The notes beneath the pieces are model-generated. The model made no database searches. It was not told the origin of the DNA and worked only from the letters and a program-made list of their open reading frames with translations. A program made the position numbers and the translations under genes. A stretch of DNA of 64,000 bases from Lepus europaeus (taxonomy: Eukaryota > Chordata > Mammalia > Lagomorpha > Leporidae): contig NC_084837.1 in assembly GCF_033115175.1 (NCBI RefSeq), positions 22,878,266-22,942,265 on the forward strand, read 5' to 3'. Below, one piece after another: positions 1 to 10,838 of the stretch (position 1 is the first letter of the stretch; each line of letters starts with the position of its first letter).

Positions 1-402
1 CCTGAAGCCTAAAATCCCCATTGCCATTCTAAGCTGTCAATAAAACATGTAGGAGACATTGAGCGTAGCAGGTTCAATGTATATATTTACCTCCACTGTC
101 TGACACATGTCACAAAAATAGTATGAAGAGTGAAATTCATAACTCCTCAAGGAAGAGAACAATGAGAAATTAGAGCAATTTAATTTTGGAAGCTAAAAAG
201 CAGACAGACTATTGATCATCAGCTTAGCAAATGTGAGGAAAACAAAAGCAAAGCTGGCAGTGGGGAAACACACAAAGCACGTCAGTCTGCGCGACAGAAG
301 GTCGAGGACTGGAGACTCCTGGTACCTGCAGAAGAAGGAATGCTGATGAACTTGAACTCAAGACAATTTTTGGAAAAATCTGTGTCATGCCGTATTTTTA
401 TT
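1..402. other. No feature recognised
   Basis: No coding, RNA or repeat feature stands out. Composition is AT-rich and looks single-copy. Confidence 0.5.
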
Positions 403-930
403 ACCTACTGTTCATAAAAACCTACCCCAAAACTTAGTGGTTGAAAGCAACCATTTTGATTTGCTTATAATTTTATGAGTCAGGAATAAAAGAAGGGTTT
501 GAGCTGATGGGATCATCTCTGATCTTGGTGGCACCACTGGAGCAGCTAAGTCAGAGGATCCTTTCCACGATGGCATCATTGCTCACTTTCTGGACCTTAG
601 TGAGCCTTGGTGCCCCCTCCCTCCCTCTCTCTCCACACCCCACACGGAGTCTCATTCTCTGGAGCCTCTCCGTGTGGCTGGGGCTCCTCACAGCACAGTG
701 GCCTTAGGATAGGTGCACCTTGCACATGGGGACTGGCTTCCAACAGAAGCTGCCACACTAGTTAGGGACAAAGAACCAAGACCAGAAGTGGCCCAGTATC
801 ACTTCCATGGTGATTATTGGCCAAAGCAGTCCCAGGACCCACCATACTCAGAAGAGTAGAAAATGAACACCGGCTCTTGATGAGAAAGCACAAGGTCATA
901 CTGGAAGACGCTGGTGTGGACTTCTGAAAA
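403..930 (-). mobile_element. Ancient MLT/MaLR-type LTR, antisense
   Basis: The start (CCCCAAAACTTAGTGGTTGA) and later blocks (ATTATTGGCCAAAGCAGTC, ACCGGCTCTTGATGAGA) follow the order seen in antisense MLT-type LTRs of ERVL-MaLR elements. The copy is diverged, lacks clear ends and has no coding remnant. The 66-codon open frame inside it on the plus strand is not a gene. The exact subfamily is not determined. Confidence 0.6.
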
Positions 931-1411
931 ACACAGCGTCCCACAGTCCACCCCTCAGTGACAGTAGTCACATTTCTCCTACATACAAAATACATTCACC
1001 CCACACACCAGATGCCATAAAGTCTGGGCCCAGGATCTTAGCATCCGTATGAGAGCCAAAGCACAGATGATGTTCGTCATGCCCAACAGCAACTCCTCAA
1101 GTTCAGCTCTCTTGACTTGAAGATTTGTGCACTATGGAGATAAGTAATCTACCCCTACAAATACCCAACATCAGTGCACAGCAAGTAGCATGAAAAATTC
1201 CACTGTGACCCTCTTTGAAAAAAGACCATTTGCCAAAGGCAGTTGGGCCTCTGCCCAGCAGCTGGACAACTGCTGCTCATTCACCCAAGGAGAGGATGAG
1301 AGATGTTCTCTTGAGATGGACTTGATTCCAGGACAGCGGACTTAGCTGGGGGTGGTATGCTGTACCGAAGACAGAAATTAAGCCAAGTTTGTATGCTGCA
1401 CAGTGAACTCC
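931..1411. other. No feature recognised
   Basis: Nothing identifiable between two LTR relics. Confidence 0.5.
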
Positions 1412-1800
1412 TGCTGTGGTCTGAATGTTTGCAGCCCCTCTCATATATTCATGTTGAAATTTACTCCCAGTGCAACAGTGTTAAGAGCTTGGGGCCTTGA
1501 AAAGGAACGAAAGTCATAGGGGCAGAGCCTTGGTGACCGGGATGGCGGACTTTATAAAGGGGCTGGAGGTAGTCCTTTCCTGCCCTTCCACCTTGCGCCA
1601 GGCGAGGGCACTGCAGAGCATACAGCAGCAAGGCAGCATCTTTGAGGCAGACTCACCCAATCCCCAAATCTGCCAAGGCCTTGGCCTTGGCCTTGGCCTT
1701 GGCCTGCCAAGCCTCTAGAACTGTGAGAAATCCACTTGTGTTCTATATAAATTACCCAGTATGTGATATTGTGTTATAGCAGCAGGAACCCATCAAGACA
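1412..1800 (+). mobile_element. MST/MLT-like MaLR solo LTR, sense
   Basis: It begins TGCTGTGGTCTGAATGTTTG and ends with ATAAATTACCCAGT and CATCAAGACA, the start and end of MST-type MaLR LTRs. Internal order is also right (TGTTGAAATTTACTCCC, then CCTCTAGAACTGTGAGAAAT). At about 389 bp it is near full length. The 73-codon frame within it is an artefact. No internal retroviral sequence flanks it, so it is a solo LTR. Confidence 0.8.
1674..1705. repeat. (CCTTGG)n microsatellite inside LTR
   Basis: About five CCTTGG units stand where MST-type LTRs usually carry a single GCCTTGATCTTGG-like stretch, so this is a local hexamer expansion inside the LTR. Confidence 0.85.
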
Positions 1801-2026
1801 AACCTTAGCCACAGAACGTTGTCCGTCAGGCTAATACTCTCAGGAGAGAACATGAAGAAAAACTCTCCAGGAAAACTAACCAGCCCAAGGGAGAAGAAAC
1901 TCAATTGTTGTCATCCTGAGGAGCCCAAGGAAGAAATTCCTGCCAGTTGCTCAGCTGTCCAGGCTACCTTTTCATAAGCCCTGTCCATAGGCACACACAG
2001 TCTGCATGCTCCTTGTTTTGTTTTTA

Positions 2027-2345
2027 AAGATTTACTTATTTATTTGAAAGTCAGAGTTACACAGAGGAGAGGCAGAGAGAGAGAGGTCTTCCACTGGTTC
2101 ACTCCCCAATTGTCCGCAACAGCTGGAGCTGTGCCAATCTGAAGCCAGGAGCCAGGAGCTCCTTCAGGGTCTCTCAAGCAGGTGCAGAGGCCAAAGGACT
2201 TGGGCCATCTTCTACTGCTTTCCCAGGCCAAAGCAGAGAGCTGGATCGGAAGTGAAGCAGCCAGGTCTTAAACCAGCGCCCATATTTGATGCTGGCACTT
2301 CAGGCCAGGGCGTTAACCCACTGTGCCACAGTGCCGACCCCCCAC
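2027..2345 (-). mobile_element. C-SINE, full length, antisense
   Basis: Antisense order is complete: AAAGATTTACTTATTTATTTGAAAG tail region, GA-rich segment, CACTGGTTCACTCCCC, CCAGGAGCCAGGAGCT, and the tRNA-derived head complement (CCACTGTGCCACAGTGCCG). Several open frames cross it on both strands and are repeat-derived. Confidence 0.92.
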
Positions 2346-2697
2346 CCTTTTTTTTTTTTTTTTTTTTGACAGACAGAGTTAGTGAGAGAGACACAGAGAG
2401 TTATAGACAGAGAGAGAGAGGTCTTCCTTCTGCTGGTTCACTTCCCTAATGGCTGCTACGGCTGGCACTGCGCCGATCCGAAGCCAGGAGCCGGGTGCTT
2501 CCTCCCGGACTCCTATGCCGGTGCTGGGATTCAAGCACTGGGGCCATCCTCCACTGCCCTCCTGGGCCACAGCAGAGAGCTGGACTGGAAGAGGGGCAAC
2601 CGGAACTAGTACCGGGCACTCCAACCGGGACTAGAACCCACGGTACCAGTGCCACAGGCGGAGGACTAGCCTAGTGAGCCACAGCCTCAGCCTGCCT
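2346..2697 (-). mobile_element. C-SINE, T-run/GACAG subfamily, antisense
   Basis: It abuts the previous SINE. A T-run followed by GACAGACAGAGTTAGTGAGAG and a GGGACTAGAACCC block places it nearer the younger C-SINE subfamily, but it is diverged (AGCCACAGCCTCAGCC instead of the usual CGGCGCCGGCC). Confidence 0.88.
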
Positions 2698-2867
2698 TTT
2701 TTGTTTTTTTTTATGATCAGTTATCATGAACTTCAGCAAGAGCTAATTGGTGAATCACTGTATGTTCCAGAAAAACTAACAGGAGAGAGATTTTTAAATA
2801 TTAGGGCTTTGAGATCACACATACAACCCATGACGCTAAAGCAATCTTTAAAACTACTAATAGAAGC

Positions 2868-3275
2868 TGTATTAGTTCACTGTCATTGCCTTAACTAAAA
2901 TACCCAAGAGGAGATTCTTCAGAAAGAAAAATTGTAGTCAAGCTTCCACTTGGGAGGTGACAGCTCCAGGCAGGACAGCCCCATTGTCTGATGTGGCATC
3001 TGCAGGAAGCTCATTGTGGCAGGTCCAGAGGAACAATACACGGTGAGCCAGGGAGCAGAGAGAGAAGCCAGAAGAATTCAAACGCAAATAATTGACCCTC
3101 TCACAAGAGCCACTTCCAGAGGCCACACCCCCAATTACCTAAAAACTCACCAGACACACCTCTCAGATGCCACAGTTAGATCAAGTCTCCACCCTCCATC
3201 CATCATCCATTAAGATACCAGAGTTTGAACATCGGCATGAGTTTCCGGGAGACAAGCCCTACTTAACCCATAACA
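2868..3275 (-). mobile_element. MaLR-type LTR (ORR1/MLT-like), antisense
   Basis: Reads TGTATTAGTTCACTG at one end and GAGTTTCCGGGAGACAAGCC...CCCATAACA at the other, a TG...CA span with the antisense MaLR pattern (AGAGGCCACACCCCCAATTACC corresponds to the conserved CCCCACC block). Non-coding relic. Confidence 0.7.
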
Positions 3276-4551
3276 GATACTGGGTTTTTTTTTTTTTTTT
3301 TAAGTAATTAATTTCCCCCAAAGTTAGAAGTTTAAAAGCTAGAATAATTCTATAAGTCACTTAAAAATGATTTTTTCAACAGCAAACATTTTCAATTCTC
3401 TTAGCTGCTTTTTATGATAGTGCCTCCATGTTTCTAGTCAATGGGTCTATAATTTCTGGATGTTCCTAGATGTTTGTGTTTTAAATAGCATCTGTTGACC
3501 TTGCATAAAAAGAGGGCTTAGCTCTTCTATGTGAGACCAGGGATGTGTGTTGCAGGGAACTGCATTGCCAGAATGTTGGTAGGAAAGGGTGGTTTGTTCA
3601 CTTGGAGAGCCAACTGAGAGCACAGGTGTTCATGAGAAAGCTGAGCAGAGCCCTTTTACCTTGGTTCCCTCTTTCACTCAAGAATTTATGTACAAATAGA
3701 GGAACATTCATTCTGAGGGAGGAAAGAAACAGAGATACCCACCCCCAATTCCTGCACTCTGAGGTTCAAGGTTCTTAAAATCTCTCTGGCAGGCTACAGC
3801 GGCGCCTCGCCAAAGCTGGATGGCGCTAAAGGCCACTAAGCTTTCTGGAACAGAAGATCTATGAGAGTAGGCGATGAACCAGACTGTACCCGAGCAGGAA
3901 AGTGATGCCGGGAATGGGAAGGCTACGCAGGCTCTCAGAGCCGGTGCCTGTTCACTGGGTGCCCAGTCCAGTGGCATCAGTAGTTCATCCTGAACCCCGC
4001 CCCTCTCTCCCCCGTGGCCAATGATACTCTTGCTGTGTTTCCTGAATTGCAAGAACAGAGCATGAGAGGATGACACTCTGGGAAACTGGGAAAGACTGGA
4101 GCAAGCTGGCGTCCGTTTTAGAGGTGCAGTAAGAAGGAAGCCTGAGAGCGAAACAGGAAGGCAAGAGAAATAGTGTCAGGGAGAGAATCCAGTTGGGCAG
4201 CTTCTATTGAGCTGTGGGTCTCCTCTTAGGGACACTGCGATCATGTGACGGCTCCAGCCACACACACACTGCAGGAAGACTCAACAGTCCAGAGGACGTT
4301 GCGGTGGGAATCTCACTGGGCAAGGGTTGGGAGGTGGGGCAGGCAGAGAGGCTGGCAGAGAGCTGTTAGCAGGGAAGGGGAGAAAACTTGATGGGTAGGC
4401 AGGAATCCTAGCCCTTGTACCATGCAACCCATGTCACAGTCTTCTTCACATGTCCCCAGGCTTCACTTGTGAGATTCCAGATTTAGTCCCTGAGGAGAGA
4501 GCAACACATGTTAAATGGCTGATATCAGGGTCTCCAATAGTTCTCCTAAAG
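3276..4551. other. No feature recognised
   Basis: Apart from a T-run near 3284-3301, no repeat or gene is recognised. A 122-codon minus-strand frame (3708-4076) has low-complexity Pro/Ser/Ala content and no family resemblance. Confidence 0.5.
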
Positions 4552-4826
4552 AGAATAACATAACATAACACAGCGTAGCATAACATAACACAACACAACA
4601 CAACCCAGCATAACATAACACACCATAACATAACACACAATAACATAACACAACATAACACAACACAACACAACACAATATAACACAACAACACAATGCA
4701 ACATAACACAACACAACCCAGCATAACACAACACAACATAACATAACACAACCCATCATAACATATCACAACCCAGCATAACATAACACAACAACACAAT
4801 ACAACATAACACAACACAACACAACA
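4552..4826. repeat. (TAACA/CAACA)n pentanucleotide array
   Basis: About 55 units of a 5-bp motif alternating ATAAC, ACAAC and rarer variants (CCATA, CCAGC). Because 5 and 3 are coprime, every frame reads the same repeating five-codon series. On the minus strand all three frames are open and give Cys/Val/Leu/Met-rich strings of up to 129 codons. These are not proteins. Confidence 0.95.
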
Positions 4827-4837
4827 CCAGTGCATGG

Positions 4838-5345
4838 GCCTTGGAGTTAGACAACCTGGATTCCAATTCCAGTTTGGCTCTAACTTTGTGACCTTGAGTG
4901 TTTTCTTTCCTTTTTTTCTAAAATATTTATTTATTTAAAAGGCAGAGTAACAGAGAGAGGGAGAAAGAGAGATGGAGAAACATCCAGAGAGATCTTCCAT
5001 CCACTCGTTCACTCCCCAGATGGCTACAATGGCTAGGGCTGGATCAGACTGAAGCCAGGAGCCCAGAGCTAGGAGATTCTTCCAGGTCTCCCTCATGAGC
5101 ACAGGGGCCTAAGCACTTGGGCCATTGCCCACTGCTTTCCCAATGTCAGCAGGGAACTGGATCAGAAGTGGAGCAGCCGGGACATGAACCGCTACCCATA
5201 TTGGATGCCAACATTGCAGGCCACAGCTTTACCCACTGTAGCACAACACCAGCCCCCGACCTTGGGTGTTTTCTGAAGGATTCTCAGCCTTTCTAAGCTT
5301 TCATTCTGTCAGTAAAATGGAGAGAGTGCCTGTGTATGTAAGTGA
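4838..5345 (+). mobile_element. MIR SINE, sense, split by a C-SINE
   Basis: The left half reads GGAGTTAGACAACCTGGATTCCAATTC...TTTGTGACCTTGAG. The right half continues CTTTCTAAGCTTTCATTCTGTCAGTAAAATGGAGAG, the MIR core and 3' section. The C-SINE at 4907-5257 interrupts it. Confidence 0.75.
4907..5257 (-). mobile_element. C-SINE, antisense, with 17-bp target duplication
   Basis: A complete antisense copy lies between GACCTTGAGTGTTTTCT (4890-4906) and GACCTTGGGTGTTTTCT (5258-5274), a 17-bp duplication with one mismatch. This fixes both boundaries and shows L1-type target-primed insertion into the older MIR. Confidence 0.93.
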
Positions 5346-6510
5346 GTATGCCTTTGGGAACAGATCATAAAACCCCAAACATTCAGAGAATGTAATGTCT
5401 CATGTAACCTCCGTAACTCCTCCTCACTGGCTGCTCTGTTCTTTGGAGCCTCCACTCATCCCAAGGCCAGCTGTACAGTGATGGCAAGACAGCTGCCTAA
5501 AGCTTCTAGAAGCTTCTACTTTCTTATTCATATTGAATTAGCAGAGGTGTCTTTTCCCTAACCATCCAACCATCCCCCTACTTGGGCTATCTTTGTTTCA
5601 GCAAGTTCATGGAAAAGGGAATTAACAGATAAGCTTATCTGAGAACAAAAAAACAATTGAAAACCATGCACAGTTTTTTCACGGTAGGCATTTTCCTTAT
5701 GCACTTGGAAGACCCTTTGGAGGCCACCAGCCACTTTGGCCAAAGGGATGGGCTCTGGGAATCAGAGTAAAACACAGTGAGAGAAGGTGCAGAATGGGTA
5801 TCGGGGAGACAACCACAATCCCCAAACCTTTCACCTAGAACAAACGTGTGGAGAGTGCTCAGCAGGTGTCTGGCCGATAAGTGGTGTGTGTGTGTGTTTG
5901 CGCACACGTGCTCACACATCCGTATAGAGAAAGTACTCAAAACAGTGATAAATTCTGCCACACAGCCCTATCTCCTGGGATGATGTTGAGACACTGAGCT
6001 AACAGGAGCTTCAGAAGCAGTGTGAAGATTGACTCCCTTCCAGCCTGCCGCGAGCCGACAACAACCCTCTGGGTGTCCGATGATGTAGGCGCGGTTACCC
6101 CTGAAGACACGCAGAGCAGGAAGCCCACTGGGAGGAAAGGTGTTTGGGACACCAGTTTCCCAGGTCTGAGGACATGGTGAGAGGCGGGATTAAGCTTGGG
6201 TGCTTTGGTTGCTTGACCGAGGCAGGGAGAAACAGCCTGTGCCTCAGCAAAGGACAAACCATGGTTGCCACTTCTTTTTCCCCTAAAAGGTAAATCGTTT
6301 ACATGAGTGTGGGATAAGCCATGTCCATGAACTTATCATTTTTCCAAACTCCTGAACATTAGTTTGCTCACTATGTGAGGATTGGACTTTAAAACGGCTC
6401 TGAACTGAAACTGCCCTGGGTATGAAATACCCCATGGAGCAAACCCAGGGCCCCACTTTTCTGGAATGCTGTATTATTCTCACATCTGTTATAGCCACAG
6501 ATAGTTTTTC
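5346..6510. other. No feature recognised
   Basis: Mostly single-copy in appearance. A short TG run sits near 5884-5899. Two opposing open frames of about 106-108 codons show no protein-family features. Confidence 0.5.
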
Positions 6511-6811
6511 TTAAGATAGATTTATGTATGTATGTATGTATGTATTTGAAAGGCAGAGCAACAGAGAGGGGGAGAGAGAGAATGAGCACTTCCATTTTCT
6601 GGTTGACTCCCCAAATGGCTGCAACAACCCAGGCTGGGCCAGGACTCCAGCTGGGTCTCCCACATGGGTAGCAGGTGCCCAAGCACTCAGGCGATCTGCT
6701 GCTGCCTTCCCAGCGCATTAGCAGGGAACAGAGCAGCCAAACTGCTGGCTCCAATATGGAATACCAGCCTTGCAAGGACTGGGTATTGCTGCACCACAAC
6801 ACTGGCCCCCC
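6511..6811 (-). mobile_element. C-SINE, antisense, (TATG)n tail
   Basis: The A-rich tail has become (TATG)n at about 6524-6546 before TTTGAAAGGCAGAG. The body continues to CACCACAACACTGGCCCCCC. A diverged copy. Confidence 0.9.
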
Positions 6812-6821
6812 AAGGATAGCT

Positions 6822-7130
6822 TTTTTAAAAAAGATTGATTTATTTATTTGAAAGAGTTACACAGAGAAGGAGAGGCAGAGAGAGAAAGGTCTTCCATCAG
6901 CTGGTTCACTCCCAACCAGAGCTGCACCGATCAGAAGCCAGGAACCAGGAGCTTCTTCTGGGTTTCCCACGCAGGTGCAGAGCCCAAGGACTCGGGCCAT
7001 CTTCCATTGCTTTCTCAGCCCATAGCAGAGAGCTGGATCGGAAGTGGAACAGGCCAGCACTCGAACTGGTACCCACATGGGATGCTGGCACTGCACGTGA
7101 CTTTACCCACTATGCCACAGCATTGGCCCC
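6822..7130 (-). mobile_element. C-SINE, antisense
   Basis: AAAAAAGATTGATTTATTTATTTGAAAG through CCACAGCATTGGCCCC. Possible target duplication: AAGGATAGCTTTTT before it and AGGGATAGCATTT after it. Confidence 0.9.
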
Positions 7131-7844
7131 AGGGATAGCATTTAAAATGAGACCAGGTACAGTAACTAGTCAAAACAAGAGGACAGAATTTGGGAAAGTG
7201 TGTCATGGACACTAGCCTCCGAGCACACCACCAGAACCTTAATATCCAACAGCATGAGCAGACCTCCTCAAGGTTTCCACTGACTCCAGTGGATTCCCAG
7301 CCAGTTGACTTAGCCCCAGTCAGGGCACCAAGGGAGGGTCCCAAGACCCTCTCCTACGGCCCTACCCAACCAGCTGAGGTCTGAGGTTCTTATACTAACA
7401 GGCTGAGAAGTATCCATCGGCTCCTTGCACACCTCTCAGGGTGAGATGCTCCATCCCTAGCCAAGCAAAGCAGTGGACTTCTGCTCCAGATTGCCCTGCG
7501 GCATCCTGGTCACCAGCCTGCCCTGCCGCCGTGCCCTGAGTGCCCTTTTGCTACTGCAAGGCAGGCACTGAATCTCCACATTCTACTCTCGGACCGTGTG
7601 GAGTCTTGGTACAACATCAGTGTCAGACTGGAGCTGAAAAGAGCCTTGTGTGGGAAGAGACACAGCTCTAAAGATAGGACAGCTGCTGAATCACCCAGGG
7701 TGTGGCCACGAATAGCACTGAGCTGAGCACACTGGCTGAGGCTGGGGCCCCGAGCCCCTAGTCGGCCACCGGGCTCACCTGGAAGCAAGTCGTCCTTAGC
7801 ACAGAGACAGGAAGGCGCGGAGGGAGGAGCCCAGGTTGCTAAGA
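7131..7844. other. Single-copy-looking sequence
   Basis: No repeat or gene recognised. This begins the least repeat-rich part of the window. Confidence 0.5.
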
Positions 7845-8300
7845 AATGAGATTCAAAATCGAGTAATTACATAAAAGCACGCCGTATGACAAGGTAGTTC
7901 CCCTAGGAACAGGTGCACGGCGATTTTGTTCTAAATTGTCTACGGGGAGCTGCACAGTAGAGATGGCAGCCTGGAAATGCGCTGATGTGTCCTGGCAGGA
8001 TTTCAGACATAATGATTTTTTTTTCCCCCTGCAAACCTTCCATCGGCGGGAAGGGAAGTCCTGCCAAAAGCCAGGAACCCAGGCTGCAGGCCCGAGGACC
8101 CCCCCACTCCCCCCCAGACCGCGGCGACCTGCCAAGACTTCCAAGGCCAGCTGGGAAGCAACCACGTGGAAATCATTAGCACCGCCGCTTGATCAAAGGC
8201 GTGCACGCCTTCACAAAGGCAAAAATTAATCTGTTTGATACTTGGCTCAATTCTCAACTGTTGAAGTAAATTCAAAACGAAATTCATCAAACTGTCCCTC
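7845..8300. promoter_or_regulatory. Candidate conserved noncoding (enhancer-like) block
   Basis: The block resists repeat assignment and is rich in developmental factor-like words: TAATTAC near 7864, CAGACATAATGATTTT near 8003, TTGATCAAAGG (TCF/LEF-like) near 8191 and AAAATTAATC near 8222. Overlapping frames on both strands show no consistent coding signal. Conservation cannot be seen from one sequence, so the call is inference only. Confidence 0.3.
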
Positions 8301-8336
8301 TTCCTGTGGAAAAACCCTTCGAGTTCCCGGGAGTGT

Positions 8337-8353
8337 CCAGCAGGTGGCAGCAG
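8337..8353 (+). promoter_or_regulatory. CTCF-like motif, forward
   Basis: CCAGCAGGTGGCAGCAG matches the core of the CTCF recognition motif (CCA..AGGTGGCAG). Sequence-only prediction; occupancy is unknown. Confidence 0.5.
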
Positions 8354-8494
8354 CGTTCTTTGTGTCAGAGTATGGACCACACTGCCCTCAAGCCCTGGCT
8401 TTACTGGGAAGAGGTGTAGGAGGGGACCAAGGACTTCAGGAATGGAAGGAAAATACAAGTTTATATTGTTGCATAACAACTTTTTAAATCTATG

Positions 8495-8650
8495 AATATG
8501 AGGGATCTTCAAAAAGTTTAAGAGAAAGGCATATTACGAAACAACTAGGCATGGGTCTAAATATTGTTTTGCACCGAAGTACGCTTATATTTTAACTCTA
8601 ATTGTCCATGAAATTTTTGCAGCACTTTTAAATCTTGTAGTAAGTACGAA
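8495..8650. mobile_element. Palindromic MITE-like element (TTCAAAAAGTTCATGG family)
   Basis: GATCTTCAAAAAGTTTAAG at the left, TTTTGCACCGAAGTACGCTTATATTTTAA in the middle and GTCCATGAAATTTTTGC at the right form the diverged inverted-repeat layout seen in six other places in the window. A small non-autonomous DNA transposon is likely; mariner origin is a guess. Confidence 0.6.
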
Positions 8651-8730
8651 TGTGAAAATACACTTTCCAGGCAAGTGGTTGGCACAGCAGTTAAGTCCTG
8701 GTTACGATTCACTTAAAGCTCTCAAATGGG

Positions 8731-9012
8731 GCTGAGTGTTTGGCCTAGTGGTTAAGACGCCTCTCAGGATGCACACGTCCCATTACTGGAGTGCCTGGGT
8801 TCAAGCCCTGGCTCCGCTCCTGACTCCAGCTTCCTGCTAATGCAGACCACGGAAGGCAGTGGACACAGCTTAAGTGGTTGGGTTCCTGCCGGCCACATGG
8901 GGGACTTGGATTCGATCCTTGTGGGTTTGAGAACCTGGGAAGTGAGCCAGCAGATGAGACCTCACTGTCTCTGTCTCTCTCTCTCTTGCTCTCTGACTCT
9001 CAAATAAATAAA
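8731..9012 (+). mobile_element. Older C-SINE subfamily, sense
   Basis: Head GGGGCTGAGTGTTTGGCCTAGTGGTTAAGACGCC with box B-like GGTTCAAGCCC, then a CT run and CAAATAAATAAA. The head differs from the commoner CGGCGC type. A possible SINE scrap precedes it at 8670-8730 (GGTTGGCACAGCAGTTAAGTCC). Confidence 0.85.
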
Positions 9013-9320
9013 GGTATTATTTATTTGAAAGGCAGAGTTAAAGAAAGAGAGGGAGATAGAGAGAAAGAGATCTTTCATCCACTGGTGTGCTCCCCAAATG
9101 GCCACAACAGCCAAGGCTGGGCCAGGCTGAAGCCAGAAGCATCGTCCGGGTCTCCCACATGAGTACAGGGGCCCAAAGACTTGGGCCATCTTCCTCTGCT
9201 TTCCCAGGCCCATTAACAGGGAGCTGGATTGGAAGTGGAGCAGCTGGGACTCAAACTGGTGCCTATATGAGACGCCAGCATTGCAGGTGCAGCTTATCCC
9301 ATTACACCACGACCCAGTAA
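9013..9320 (-). mobile_element. C-SINE, antisense, tail-to-tail with previous
   Basis: Starts at GGTATTATTTATTTGAAAGGCAGAG and ends at CCCATTACACCACGACCCA. It shares the A-rich junction with the sense copy to its left, giving an inverted SINE pair with almost no spacer. Confidence 0.9.
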
Positions 9321-9929
9321 ATTTTGTAACAATACATTTTCAAGACGGCAGCAGCACGTATGCTAGGCCTAACCTCACTTGGCCGTCTCTTCCCAAGGGA
9401 GGAACATCCCCAGGAAATAGTAACAACGAAGGCATGCGCCTGGGTCATCCGTAGAGAGAACCACGGGAAAAGGACAGCCCAGCCCCCGGTCTCTGCTTCT
9501 CCTGCTCCCGTGACCCCCAGGGCCCCTCTCCACGCCCCTCCATCCTCCTCTCCTTTCTTCCTCCTTAGACACTCACACACAGTCCCGAGTCATCGGGAAC
9601 CTGCGGCTCCCCTACTAGAAGCCGTGCGGGATTCCGGGTAATGCCCTCCCTGTGCCCATGTCGGGCTCCACACCAGTTTCTGGGGATGAGGTCACCCCCT
9701 CCTTGGACATCAGGGCTATTGCTTCTGTTGCACAGACTCATGGGAAATCTCAGATTTCCTCCGTTTCCTGGGAGGACAGGCTGGGGCTTGTGTACACATT
9801 CCATCCTATGAAATCAACCTCATTTAAAATATGGAGGCGTTCACGGAGAGCCCCTCAGCGCCTTCATCATGACATGGGAACACTTATTCTAACCAGATCA
9901 AGGGAGGAGGAAGAATGTTCTCTGTAGCT

Positions 9930-10200
9930 CCAATTTCACACACTCCGGTTTGAAATGGATCAATAGTAGCTAGGAGGAGCGAAATCAAAGATTTCCTTTT
10001 CAACAGTAATAAATCCAGTCAAACCCTATTTGGTGTGGCTCTTGACACAGCTTATAAAAGCTGAAGTTGCTAAATGATGTGTTTCCATCCTAACCCGTGA
10101 CACAATTAATAGGAAGTGCTAAATTAGGACAAATGGCCTCCAATGTGATCCAGATGCTCCAGGCTAGCCGAGGTAAAGTGTGAACAATTAAGGAGTGCGT
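9930..10200. promoter_or_regulatory. Candidate conserved noncoding block
   Basis: An AT-rich island inside GC-rich flanks, with homeodomain-like ATTAAT, GATCAATAGTAG, CAAAGATTTCC and a TATAAAAG near 10052. It is not repeat-like. Function is inferred only from composition and motif density. Confidence 0.25.
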
Positions 10201-10733
10201 TGGTTCATTCCCGGTGTTTCTGGAAGGAGCCAGAGCTCGTCAAGTGTGGAATGCAAACACTGGGGAAGGTAGGCGGAGGGGGGCGTGTGGGACGTGGCAG
10301 CCTGGGCCCCAGCTGTGTTTACCCTGGGATTCCCAAACATCTGGGCCTGGAAGGAGAGCTGGGAGTGTGAAGGGGCCAGAGGCGCCTGCAGGGGCAGACT
10401 GACCCTCCGGGGACAGGGAGAAGCTGGGTCAAGACAGCGGGGCCAGTGTTCGAGGGGAGCTGATGGGACAGTCACTCAGCCTATCTTGGGGCTGCTCTTC
10501 CGTGGCTCATGTTCGAGCCCCACGGGACGTGGAGAAAACACTGGAACCTGTCAGTCTGACTGCACCTTTGCTGATGCGGCAGCCACAGGAGCAGAACAGT
10601 GGTCTCGGGCAACCTCAGGCTAACATCACCAACTTCAGCCTTGAGGCCTGACAGTGTCCATGGGGACAACTGTGGCACGGCGGCTGCCGTGGCCGCTGAT
10701 GGGAAGAGGTAGCACCAACTAGCAAAGCCAGTG

Positions 10734-10838
10734 TGACAGCGACCCAGGGTAGGAAGAAACACCCAACGTGACAGCGACCCAAGGTAGGAAGAAGCACCCA
10801 ACATGACAGCGACCCAGGGTAGGAAGAAGAAGCCCACA
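10734..10838. repeat. Three-copy 35-bp tandem repeat
   Basis: Units start at 10734, 10769 and 10804 with TGACAGCGACCC(A/G)GGTAGG-like sequence. Period is exactly 35 bp with few differences; the third unit decays at its end. Confidence 0.95.

Noticed and set aside
4446-4835. 129-codon Cys-rich minus-strand frame
   Set aside because: Translation of the pentanucleotide array; all three minus frames give the same kind of product.
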